64,000 bases of DNA, from positions 1 to 64,000 of the forward strand of contig JWZX01003253.1 of NCBI GenBank assembly GCA_001275005.1, read 5' to 3'. This document shows positions 19,423 to 29,046 of this stretch, one piece after another. Positions within the stretch are counted from its first letter, which is position 1, and each line of letters opens with the position of its first letter. Source of the DNA: Chrysochromulina tobinii. Its lineage: Eukaryota > Haptophyta > Prymnesiales > Chrysochromulinaceae. The notes beneath the pieces are model-generated. The model was given only the letters and a program-made list of their open reading frames with translations, was not told the DNA's origin and made no database searches. Both the position numbers and the translations under genes were made by a program.

Positions 19423-21759
19423 TCATGCTCGAAGAGCCTCCGCACTCTCGAGACCTTTCGTGAACTCCACCAACGTGACCTTTCCATCGCCGTCCACATC
19501 AAGCACGCTCATCGCGCTCGCGATCTCCTCGTCGCTGTAGCCGCGCTCATTCATGTGCGCCGCGAGCTCCTCCTTCGAGACTGTGCCCGAGCCGTCCGTG
19601 TCAACGAGCCCGAACATCTCGGCCGCCTTCATCGATGGGGAAGGGGCCTCCTCACCCGTCGCCGTGGCTGGCGGCGAAGACGTATCGTTCCGCACTGACG
19701 GCGTCAAGAAGGCGCTGAAGAAGGAAAACGGCAGCGCAAAAGACGAGGGGACAGCGGCGACGACCTCGGGGTGCGCGCTCGTCGCCGCCACCGGCTCCTC
19801 CGTCGGCACCGCCGAAGCCACCGCCGTCTCCTCTTCGGCCGTGAGCGCCAACTCCCGCCGGGCAGAGACCGCTTCGACTACATCAGCGGTGTACGACTTG
19901 ATTCCACCACCGATCCGCAAGGCCGCGGCCTTCACAAACATCGACTTCTGACTGCCAAGTCGCGAAGCGGTCTTCACCGCTGCAGCCGCCGCCTGAGCAC
20001 CAGGGGCGGCCGCCGCCTCGGCATCAGGGGCGGCCGCCGCCTCATTCTGATCAAACTGGCTGAGTAATGAGTTGACGTCTTCCATCGACGTGATCAATGA
20101 GTCGTCCTCGTTCGGATCCGACGCACCGGTACTTGGTCCCAAGGACTCCTCAGCTGACACCTCCTGCGCAAGCGCAAACATACCCTTGGCCTCTTGGCGC
20201 TCCTTTTCGACCCACTCGGCATCCACCTCCTGAGCCTGATCGATCAACGACATCAGCATCGAGTCGAGCTCCTCTAGCCCAACTCCCTCTGCTGCCGCCT
20301 CCTGGCCGTTGGCGGCAGGCCCTGCACGGGCAGGGTCGTTGTCGCCTGCATGCACACGTATTCCGGAGGCGTTGGATGCCCACGAGAGCGCGGCCAGGCG
20401 TCTATCCCTCCGCTTGACTCCCGCCTGAGGCACGGGTGCATCTGGGTCTGACTCTGGGGCATAAGATGCTTCGGGAGCATTCACGGCCCTGTCCGCTTCC
20501 TCTAGCATTTCGTCGAGAATCGGGTCATTTACCCTGTCCGCATCCTCTAGCATTTCGTCGAGAATCGAGTCAATGAGAGGCTGGGCGGCAGCCAATTCAG
20601 AGGCGAAGGCGGCGGCGGCTTCGGCGCGGGCGGCTTCTTCGGCGAGGCGCTCGCGCTTGAACTCTTTGGCGGCCTCGCGCCACTGCTCGAAGATGGGTTG
20701 CTGCTTTCCGTATCGCAGCCGCATCAGTGCCTTGTGAAGGACCGTTTGCCGGCGCTGGGACGCAAAGAGCGCCTCGAGCCCGGGGTACAGCGCAGCCGTC
20801 TCGCGAATGAACGTCTCCTGGTGTAAGCGTAGGAAGATGGCGAGCATCGTCTGCATCCACTCAAAGTCGCCACCACGGTGATTCACATTCGCGATCGTAC
20901 GCCCAAACAGTCGAAGGACCGCTCGGACTTCGCGGAGACCCTCTGTCAGCCCATCAGGCCCCTTGAGAGGCCCACCGCTACTCCCGACTGAACGCAGCGC
21001 GGTGTCGAGTTCCGAGGCGTTGAGGCTCATGAGATGGCGGATCACAGCCTCATCCGCTGCAAGCCCCTCCACCTCCGCCGCCGTCTTCGCCGCGCGCGCG
21101 GACTTCTTCTTCGAATTCGGTGCCGACTGGGCGGCGGCGGCGGCGACGACGACCTTTTCGTTGGCCTCCTCGGCAACGAGGACGAGGGTCTGCAGCGTCG
21201 TGCGCAAGGTTGAGATGAACTGCGGCCTTTTGCTCTTCGCCGGCGACGTTCTGCCTGGCGACTTGCCTGGCGACTTGCCTGGCGAAAGCACCCTTTCCTC
21301 GGCAAACAGAGCGGGGTCATAGCTGCTCATCTTGAGGAGCGTCCACCAGCCACTGACCGCCACGATCCATCCGTCGAACGGTTCTTTGTACTCCTCCTCT
21401 GCGAGCACGAAAGCTCGCTCCCCGTTGACGTAAAATATGAGCTTGCCGGTCGGGACCGGGACCTCAGCGTTACTGTTTGACGGCCGCCATTCGATGCGTA
21501 CGGTGTCACCGACATTGAAGCGTGGAAGTTGGTGATTAAATGATATGGCTTCACACCTCTTGCCGTCCACCCAAAAGCAGCCACAGGACGAGATACCCAC
21601 GCCGCCAGCCTGGCGTCCCAGCCATGCGTGGACAGTGCTGTCGGGCTTCACGAAGCCAATTGTGGCTGAATAGTTGCGTTTCTGTTGATCCAGGCGGAAC
21701 TCAAAGTCTTTGGCGAGCTCGCGAGTCAGCCACTTGTCCGTTCGAGCCGTCATCTGCAT
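19423..21759 (-). CDS. SPRY-domain protein with a helical middle domain and C-terminal EF-hand pair
   Basis: 778 aa from the first ATG of the frame (MQMTARTDKW); the frame is open 12 codons further and a 5' exon is possible. SPRY/B30.2-like domain ~1-147: 'NYSATIGFVKPDSTVHAW', 'GISSCGCFWVDGKR', 'FNVGDTVRIEWR' and 'GKLIFYVNGERAF'. Lys/Pro linker with three PGKS/PGRT repeats (~158-170). Helical domain ~230-357 whose 'EWMQTMLAIFLRLHQETF...' and 'ALFASQRRQTVLHKALMRL' resemble the Utp12 module of U3 snoRNP proteins (inference). Duplicated DSILDEMLED / DPILDEMLEE. Ala-rich acidic linkers. Two EF-hands ~713-777 with loops DTDGSGTVSKEE and DVDGDGKVTLVE, both complete for Ca2+ binding. Function unknown; probably a Ca2+-regulated binding protein. 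Confidence 0.7.
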   Translation of the reverse strand: MQMTARTDKWLTRELAKDFEFRLDQQKRNYSATIGFVKPDSTVHAWLGRQAGGVGISSCGCFWVDGKRCEAISFNHQLPRFNVGDTVRIEWRPSNSNAEVPVPTGKLIFYVNGERAFVLAEEEYKEPFDGWIVAVSGWWTLLKMSSYDPALFAEERVLSPGKSPGKSPGRTSPAKSKRPQFISTLRTTLQTLVLVAEEANEKVVVAAAAAQSAPNSKKKSARAAKTAAEVEGLAADEAVIRHLMSLNASELDTALRSVGSSGGPLKGPDGLTEGLREVRAVLRLFGRTIANVNHRGGDFEWMQTMLAIFLRLHQETFIRETAALYPGLEALFASQRRQTVLHKALMRLRYGKQQPIFEQWREAAKEFKRERLAEEAARAEAAAAFASELAAAQPLIDSILDEMLEDADRVNDPILDEMLEEADRAVNAPEASYAPESDPDAPVPQAGVKRRDRRLAALSWASNASGIRVHAGDNDPARAGPAANGQEAAAEGVGLEELDSMLMSLIDQAQEVDAEWVEKERQEAKGMFALAQEVSAEESLGPSTGASDPNEDDSLITSMEDVNSLLSQFDQNEAAAAPDAEAAAAPGAQAAAAAVKTASRLGSQKSMFVKAAALRIGGGIKSYTADVVEAVSARRELALTAEEETAVASAVPTEEPVAATSAHPEVVAAVPSSFALPFSFFSAFLTPSVRNDTSSPPATATGEEAPSPSMKAAEMFGLVDTDGSGTVSKEELAAHMNERGYSDEEIASAMSVLDVDGDGKVTLVEFTKGLESAEALRA

Positions 21760-22195
21760 CCACGGCTGCCGCTTCGAAGAACGTAGCGCGTGCACTGATG
21801 GAGATGTTTGTGGTCGACTCCGCGAAAGTGTTTTGGTTCCGCTGTGCGAAAAACTTGGGAAGTTTCACGTTCACGTAGAATTGCACTCTCGGCCCAGGAG
21901 CACAACCACCGGTCCCGTGGAGACACACCGTGGGCGGTGCAGACTAAAAACTTGAGAAGTTTTGCAGGACGACAAAAAGAAATCTGAGCGGTTTCACCGA
22001 GAGCGCTTCAGGGCTTCAGCAGCCGGTGCACCGCGCCAGCAATGCGCGCCAGAGGCCAGTCTGTGTTTCGGGTGGTAGAAACGCCTCACGAGGCGGTGCG
22101 CGAGTGTGTCGTTCTGAGCTGACTTTTTCACGCGTGTTTTTGCAAACCCACACGATAAAACGTCTCGACGCACGTCCACGTTAAGTGGGGCGCCA
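21760..22195. other. Intergenic region, nothing firm
   Basis: Between the ATG of the SPRY gene (-) and the stop of the PPP4R4-like gene (-). The minus strand is open in another frame at 21701-21928 and could hold a 5' exon of the SPRY gene, but I cannot place a splice. Confidence 0.3.
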
Positions 22196-22389
22196 TCAGC
22201 GCTCCGTCGTTGGACGTCGCGATCGCGAGGGACGGACGCGAGCCTCGGACGACGCTACGTTGGCTACGACTGCTGTGGCCAAGGGCGCCTCGGCGATTTT
22301 GGGAAGGAAGCCGGGCATGTCGCGAGAGTAGCGCCGTCCGGACGGTGCAGGGCTCGAGTCCGTGTGGCGGTTCAAGGCGTTTGGTACGG

Positions 22390-22453
<64 letters not shown>

Positions 22454-25336
22454 GCCGCCGCCGCCGCCGCCGCCGCTGCTGGTGCTGGTGCTGCTGCTGC
22501 CGCCGCCGCCGCCGCCGCCGCCGCTGCTGCCGCTGTTGCCGCTGCTGCCGTTGCCGGCGAGATGGCCCATTCCTGGATCGAAGCCCACGTCGCGGCTTAG
22601 GCGAGCTCGGACCCCAGCGGGCGCGCTGCTCGCACCTGCAGCCGTGCTACGCTGCGACGCCGCCCCCCCTCCCAAGCAGCTGCTGCCACTGCTGCCAGAG
22701 TGCTGCAACAGACTGCTGCTGCTGCTCCCTCCGCAGGTGCTGCGCTGCGTCGCCGGTGTGCCGAGCGCCGTGCCGAGCTGCGCCATCGCCGCCAGCCGAT
22801 CTCCCGGGTCGAGATCGCGCGAGGCGCGTCGGCCGTCGCCCCTCTCGCACGAGCGCGTACGCCCGAGTGCGCCCGTATCCACCGCCGCCACCTTGCGTGC
22901 ATATGCGGCGCGCGCGCGCTCGGAGAGCTCATCAGCAGCTCGGCGCCTCGATTCGGCGAGCGCCTCGTGTTCAGAGCGCGCGAGCGCCTCCTCCTCGCCC
23001 AGCCGTGCCGCGTCATCCGCCTCCCACTGCCGATCCGTCGGCGTGCTGGTGAGCGAGTCGCGCCGGAGGGGGGATCCGTCCGAGCTCATGTCGAGCTCGC
23101 GCAACAGACCCGTCACCTTGGACGCCCCGAGGCGCACGTCGCGCGCCGAGTCCGATTGCAGCTCGATGACGGCGTGGTGCAGCCGCTGTAGCGCGTCGGC
23201 GTCGGCGGGCAGGGCGCAGCGCGCGCTTCAGGTACGGCAGCAGCTCGCACACGCGCAGTCGCACGTTTGGCACAGGGTCGCTCGCCAAGTTGAGCAGCGC
23301 CGTGTGTAGATGGTGCGCCTTGAAAAAGGCGCGGGAGCACCCATACGGGCATCTCGGCACGAGAAGCATTCCGCAGACCGACGTGAAGAGCAGACGCAGT
23401 GAGAAAGCTTCGGCGCATCCAAGCTGGCTCACGAGACGCGAACACACCTCGGAGCGCTGCGAGGCGGTGCGCAGCCGGCGCAGTTGCAAGCAGATGACGC
23501 GTGCCGCCTGCAGGCGCACTGGCGCGGCGGCCTCGGTGGTGAGCCGTCCGAAGAGCACCGGGAGCACGAGGGAATAGAGCGTCCCGGGCTCCAGGTATGC
23601 AGTGAGCGCACCGAACTGCTCGAGGAGCGTGAGGGAGCCTCGCCAGCTCGCCGGGCGTGCCGTGATGGGCATCTCGAGATTGAGGAGCAGCGGGAGCAGC
23701 TGCGAGCCGAGAGCATATCCGCTCGGGCAGCCTGGGGCGGCGGGCACGTTGGAGGCAGCACCGGCCGCGTCGAGCGGAGCCAAGAGCGCGAGCAGATCAG
23801 GCAGAGCACCGAGCAGCGGGAGGAGCACCTCGGGATCCTCCCGCTCAAGCACCGAGAGCGCGAGCGGCAGCACCGCCTCCGCCGCTCCGGACGGCCCGAG
23901 CGACACCGCGACCGGCACATGCGAAGCACTCAGGGCGCGACGCACGCACAGCTCGGCGTCCTGATGCAGCAACCTCATGATCGCGCTGAAGCGGCGGGGC
24001 ACGCCGCCGCCGTCCTCGGCCATCGCGCTCGCGTACGCGACGAGCGCGTCAACGCAGGCGAGCCGGTGCTCGGTCACGACTGAGCGTGCGAACGCCTCCA
24101 CAAGCCGCTCATAGATGGTGACGCCCTCTACGCGCGTCTCATCCAGGCTCCCGTCCGCGAGCGCGCCGCACGCATGCAGCCGCTCGAACAGCTTCGGCAG
24201 CGACGCCGCCACGCGCTGCAGGACCTCCTCCGGCGGCGTCCCCACCGAAGGGCCGACGCCCGTGACGCCCACGAAGGCATCGGGTGCATCGAGGGCGAGG
24301 AGACACGGGGCGACGACACGGCGAAGTGCCGGCTCGAGAACCGTCGCACGAGCCGAGGCGTCGCACGAGCCGAGCAGCGCGGTGCCGCACTCAAAGGCGG
24401 CGGCGCGCACGCCCGGGTGCTCATCCATGGTGAGCTCGAGCGCCTCGGCAAGAGGACCCGACGAGACGACCTCGGGCGGCAGCGCGGCGGCGATGCACTG
24501 CAGCTGCTCGCACATCGAGCATCGCACACGGAGCTCTGTGTCTTGACACATGCTCAGCGCGTGCGAGAGGAAGCGCTGCTGGATCCACACGGCATCCGGG
24601 TGCGCCGTCGCGAGCGCCCCCATCACGTGCGTGCAGAGCAGCCGATGGCCCACCGGAGCGGAGACGTCGCCGCGCCGGAGCGCGAATGGGAGGACCGTGC
24701 TGTTGAGGCACGCGATCGGCAGCCGGCGCGTGCGCAGCAGGTGCAGCAGCATGTGCAGCCACTCGGCGCCCACCGACGACTCCTCGAGCGGCGTGAGCTC
24801 CGCCTTCTCGAGCGCTGTCAGCGCCATTGGCAGCAGCACCCGCTCGAGCATCGGCACAGGCGGCGGCTCGGCCGCCTCAAGCAGCGCCGTGAGCGCCTTC
24901 GCCAGTGCGACGGGCAGCTCGCCAAACGCCTCGTCGTCGACCGCCGCTGCACTCACCATGGCGCTCAATTCGCGCGAAGCCTTCTCGAGCAGCGGCGTGC
25001 ACGCGCGCGAGCCATGGTCTGCAAACAGCCCAGGAAGGCTGTTGATCACTGCTATACGCTGCACGATGCGGCCACGCTCGAAGAGAAGCTCCATGCGCTC
25101 GAGCTCTGGCATGTCCTCGTCGACGGCGAGCTCCTCGACGTCCCCAAACGACTGCGGAGCGAGCGTGCGAGCGATTGCAAAGTGAGCCCGTCGTGCGGGT
25201 GCAGCCTTCAGCCTCGAGGGGTACTAGCATGGATTCGTGTGGAGCGATGGCGCACCGTGCTGTGCTGCTTAAGGAGCTCGGCCTCGCGCAGCGTGGCGCT
25301 GCCGCCGAACTCCGCGTCGTCGTCATCGCCAAACAT
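22196..25336 (-). CDS. PP4 regulatory subunit 4-like HEAT-repeat protein, with one-base frameshift
   Basis: Exon 1 25336-25256 (MFGDDDDAEFGG..., 27 codons), intron 25255-25152 (GTGCGC ... TCCGCAG, 104 nt, phase 0), exon 2 from 25151. The start 'ERGRIVQRIAVINSLPGLF' and the all-helical HEAT repeats over the next ~600 residues match PPP4R4, a regulatory subunit of protein phosphatase 4. At 23213-23222 the frame breaks: one extra base (about 23216) must be skipped to join LPYLKRAL to ALPADADALQRLHHAVIEL, the family's conserved continuation. After the shift the frame runs to 22196, giving about 1011 aa in all. The tail is low complexity with long Ser and Gly runs. The shift sits in CGCGCGCTGCGCCC and may be a sequencing error. 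The donor GTGCGC is weak, so exon 1 is less certain than the rest. Confidence 0.75.
22391..22556. repeat. GCT/GCC trinucleotide repeats
   Basis: About twenty GCT units (22391-22451) are followed by GCC runs and a second GCT/GCC block up to 22556. On the minus strand they encode ~20 consecutive serines and two glycine runs in the C-terminal tail of the PPP4R4-like protein. Likely length-polymorphic. Confidence 0.9.
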
Positions 25337-25622
25337 CTGTGGCTCATGCGCGGGACGCTCAGCTGGAGGCGCACGGCAAGAAGCTGCACGCAATAAAGGG
25401 ACGAAGCGCCATGGGTGAGTCGAACACGTGGCTCGCTCGTTACATGTAGTTGGCTCGTGAAGCGAACGAAAGGTTCCCCCTCAAAACTTGCGGAAGCGTC
25501 CCATGGATTCACAGTGAATTCCGAAAGCGAGCCCGGCGAGCTTGTCCATCGCCACAGTGGCTTCCCTGGTCCTGGGCGACGCCACCCTTTGCCCCGCCGT
25601 CGGCGCTGCCGCGAACGTACTC
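25337..25622. promoter_or_regulatory. Divergent promoter region
   Basis: 286 bp between the ATG of the PPP4R4-like gene (25336, -) and the ATG of the HECT ligase (25623, +). The + frame is open from 25542 but without an ATG. No clear TATA-like element seen. Confidence 0.4.
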
Positions 25623-28600
25623 ATGTCGTCGCACTTCGGCCAAAGAAAAGTGACGAACGTGGTCGGCGGCTCCGCCGCATCTCCCCTCGACGTCGACGCA
25701 CCGCGCAGCCGAGCGGCCGTCGTGGTCCATGTGGATGCCTCGTCCTCTGCCAGCGGCGGCTCAGGCCGCAAGCGATCGTGTTCTCCAGCAATCGTGCTAT
25801 CCGACGGCGATGACGACGTCGAGGTCGTCGAAGAGCCTCCTTCCAAGCAGGTGCGCAATGGCGCTGCCAGGCCACCGCCGCTGGCACCCTCGACGACGTG
25901 GACATGCAGCTTCTGCACACGGGAGAATCCCTCCTCCGCAGTGCTGTGCGCCAGCTGCGAGCAGAGGTTGCAGCCGGGCCTCACCCTGGGTCCGCCGGGT
26001 CCTGATCGTCAGAAGCTGCTCCATCAAATCACGCACGGCGAGTTCCGTCGGGCGGTGACTGCCATTGCAGCTATGGCATTCACCGCAGAGAAGATGCACA
26101 GCGAGGTCGACCGCCTCGCCCGCGAGCACAAAATCACGAGCCCAGCGGCGAGTAAGACGCCAGCGCAGGAGCCGGTCCGTTCCGCGCGGGCATTCTCAGC
26201 AGGCTCATCGACAGCTGTCGAGCAGCCAAAGTCGTCGCCCATCTCTGCAAGGCGTCCCGAAGGGGTCACCCGAATGAAGGCCATCCTCGAGAAGAATGGG
26301 TCTCGAAGCGCCTCCGACGCGGATATAGAGGCCGCTCTCGAAGCGGAGAATGACAACGTGAGCTTAGCGATCGCGCGGATCAGGCAGGCTGATCTTGCAG
26401 GCAGATCCCGCGCCGCACAAGCTGACCCCGCAAGATCTGCCTGCGCCGCACAAGCTGACCCCGCAAGATTGCCGCCCGCGCCGCCCCCGCCGCCCCCGCC
26501 GCCCCCGCCCCAAGCACCGTCTCAGTCCGCGAAGGCCGATTGGGCCGAGGCCGCTGTAGCCGGTGGCCGCAGTGGCGAGGCGCCAGACGAGCTGCAGCGG
26601 ATGCTCCAAAAGAGCAAGAGCGAGAGCCTGCCCGCACTACGCGCGAAGCTCGAGGAGAAGACGGCGGCGCTCGAGGTAAGCGAGGCTGCGCGGGCGGCGG
26701 CGGAGGCGGCGAGGGCAGAGGCGCTCGCGGCCCAGGTTGAGGCGGAGAGGGCCAAGGCGGCAGGTGAGGCGAGGGAGGAGAATCTCCGCGCGGAGATCCG
26801 ACGGCTGCGCGAGGTTGCGCGGCGCTCGGTCGTCGTGACGGCGATTGCCTCGGGCAGCGGCGGCGTCGCCGCCGCCGATGACACTGCCGTCAATCTCGCG
26901 ACCCGTACCGCCGAGACGCAGGTGCAGGCGGGTGACGGAGGCGAAATTCTTCCGGAGAAGATCAATTGGGCATGCTGTTCCCGCTGCAACAAGTGGCGCC
27001 GTGTCGTGTCGCTGCCTGGCGAAGATGCCTGGTGGGAATGTAGCATGAATACTGTGCCTCTGACTTCGTCGTGCGACGCCCCGGAGGATGAGGATGAGGA
27101 CGACGCTGGCCCCGCCGCTGACCCCGCCGCCGCTCCCGCTGATGCGCCCGCCGCCGCTCCCACCGCACCGGAAGCGGCCGAGTCGGCGGAGGCGCTCGCG
27201 CTCTCACACGCGCTCGAGGCGGCGGCCGCAGCGGGCATGCGCCTCGCGCAGCTGCGCCGGCCTCGCGAGTGCTTCGGCCGGTACGCGCTCGTGTTCGAAG
27301 AGTACATTGGGTCGTTACGCGAGACGCTCAAGGCCAGCTTCAGCACGGACACGACATGGATCCTGGGCAAAGGCAAGGGCGAGAAGGGCGTCGAGCGCGG
27401 CTCAGAGCTCGCCGCATGGGAGGCCGCCGTGGGCACGAGCGCCTTCAAGAAGGGCGTCTTCAGAAACTCGCTTCGCACACGCCTGCTCTCGCGCACACAC
27501 GTTTCCTATGCAGGGGATGAGCGCGAGGCGCAAGACCTCAATGGTGTCTCCGCCGAGTTCTTCTCCGCCGTGTGGACACAACTCTTCGCTTCGGTCGTGG
27601 GCGCGGGCGACGAGCCCGACGACGACACGGCGCCTCGGGATCAACGGGAGTGGCCCCTCTTTGAGCGAGGCGGCGACGAGGGCAGGCTGCTTCCCTACTT
27701 GCCACCCGCCGGGCGTGCGAACGCGGCGGAATGGAGCGCGACTGAGGCGGGGCAGCGCCACCTCACACGGCTCCGTCTCGCTGGCACAGCGCTTCTCAAG
27801 TGCTTGCTCGACGGGTACTCTTGATGGCCGCTGAGTGCCGTCGATTGCCGTGTATTCTCGCCGATGGCGTCTGATAGCCTGCCTCCTCACTCTGATGACG
27901 ACTGATTGCCTGCGTCCTCAGGTACGCGGTCGGTCCGCTTCTCGGCCGGTTCGCGTACGACTTCCTCATGAATGAGCACCGACCCTTCCACGTGCACGAC
28001 GCCGACGCGCCGGGTGCCCTCAGCAGCGCCGATGCCGCGCGTGCGGCGCTCGCCGATTTTGACTCGAACGCCCAGTCGTTCTTCTTGTCGCTCCGGCCAG
28101 AGCCGCAGCAAATGCCGCTTGACTTCCTCGTCCACGTCGGCCTGCTGCCGCCCGAGCAGCTCGGCGTGACGCGCACCCTCGGCGGCGACACCATGGAGGT
28201 GGCCCGCGCGCGTGCCGATGCGCTGGCGATCGAATGCGCGCGCTATGCACTGCTCGAGCGGCGGAAGCTTGCGCTCGAGCACTTCCGGCGTGGCTTTCTC
28301 GGCGCGATGGGCGCCGCCGGCAGCGCCAGCATGCCACAGGACGACGAGCCTGGCTGCCTAGACGTGACGCGCCACCTCGCGCTCTTCACGCCGGTGGAGC
28401 TTTCGCTCATGCTCGGCGGCAAAGAGACTCTCTCAGCCACCGAGCTCATCGAAATGATCGATTGGCCCAATGCCAAGGAGGCACTGGAGACCTGGGGCAC
28501 CGACAAGCCCGCGGTGCTGCTGCGCACGTACCTGGTCGGCCTGGGCGACCTCTCCTCGAATCGCTGCCTCGACCTGTTCAAGTGCATCACGGCGCGCCGC

Positions 28601-28804
28601 GCCGTGCCCGCGCACATGCAGGAGCGCATCACCCTTGCGGCGGCAAGGAGCCCGAAGGACGACAGCGTGTACGACGGACGCGCGGCCGCCGAGGTGTACA
28701 CGTGCTTCGCCCAGCTCAAGCTGCCCAAGTACGAGTCGCTCGAGCAGCTCGAGCACGGGCTGAATGAGCTGCTCGCGCAAAAGGAGATGTTCACATCGCG
28801 GTGA
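25623..28804 (+). CDS. HECT-type E3 ubiquitin ligase with RanBP2, UBA/CUE and CW zinc fingers
   Basis: Exon 1 25623-27814, intron 27815-27921 (GTACTC ... CCTCAG, 107 nt), exon 2 27922-28804; the codon GG|G joins LLDG to YAVGPLLGRF. Product 1024 aa. RanBP2 zinc finger ~89-116 (W-x-C-x2-C-x10-C-x2-C), which often binds ubiquitin or RNA. UBA/CUE-like helices ~213-256. Proline run ~284-296. Ala/Glu coiled coil ~321-402. CW zinc finger ~446-489 (WACCSRCNKWRR ... WWECSMN ... SCDAPE), a module that reads methylated H3K4. HECT domain ~523-1024: N-lobe DLNGVSAEFFSAVW, ELSLMLGG; C-lobe VYTCFAQLKLPKY with catalytic Cys992. Expected role: nuclear ubiquitin transfer guided by chromatin or ubiquitin binding. 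Substrates unknown. Confidence 0.9.
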
Positions 28805-29046
28805 GGCGTGGAGGTGGAGCAAGGACAAGGGAGAAGTCCCTGGTACTATTGTATACAACGGATCATACATCGTGTTAGTCTAGACGATCTCGATATGCAT
28901 TTTTCGCATTTTTCCCGCAAGACCACGCAGCGCGCACTCCGACGTGCTGATGACGTTCTACCTACTAGGCGGGGGTCGGAAAGCGCGCTCGTGGTTGACT
29001 TGACTTGTCTTGACTTTACGGACCGCCGCATATCCAAAACCTCGAC
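28805..29046. promoter_or_regulatory. Intergenic with leader motif before the exchanger gene
   Basis: Contains TTGACTTGACTTGTCTTGAC at 28995-29014, ending about 30 bp before the ATG at 29047. Similar strings precede two other genes in the window. Confidence 0.35.
28995..29018 (+). promoter_or_regulatory. CTTGACTTGTCTTGA leader motif
   Basis: Four near-identical pentamers (TTGAC/TTGTC) in tandem, 29 bp before the start codon of the exchanger. Compare 15491-15508 (-) and 55960-55978 (+). Confidence 0.3.

Noticed and set aside
22210-23309. Plus-strand frames rich in polyleucine, polycysteine and polyalanine
   Set aside because: All three come from the GCT/GCC repeat read in different frames; the minus strand continues a PPP4R4-like protein.
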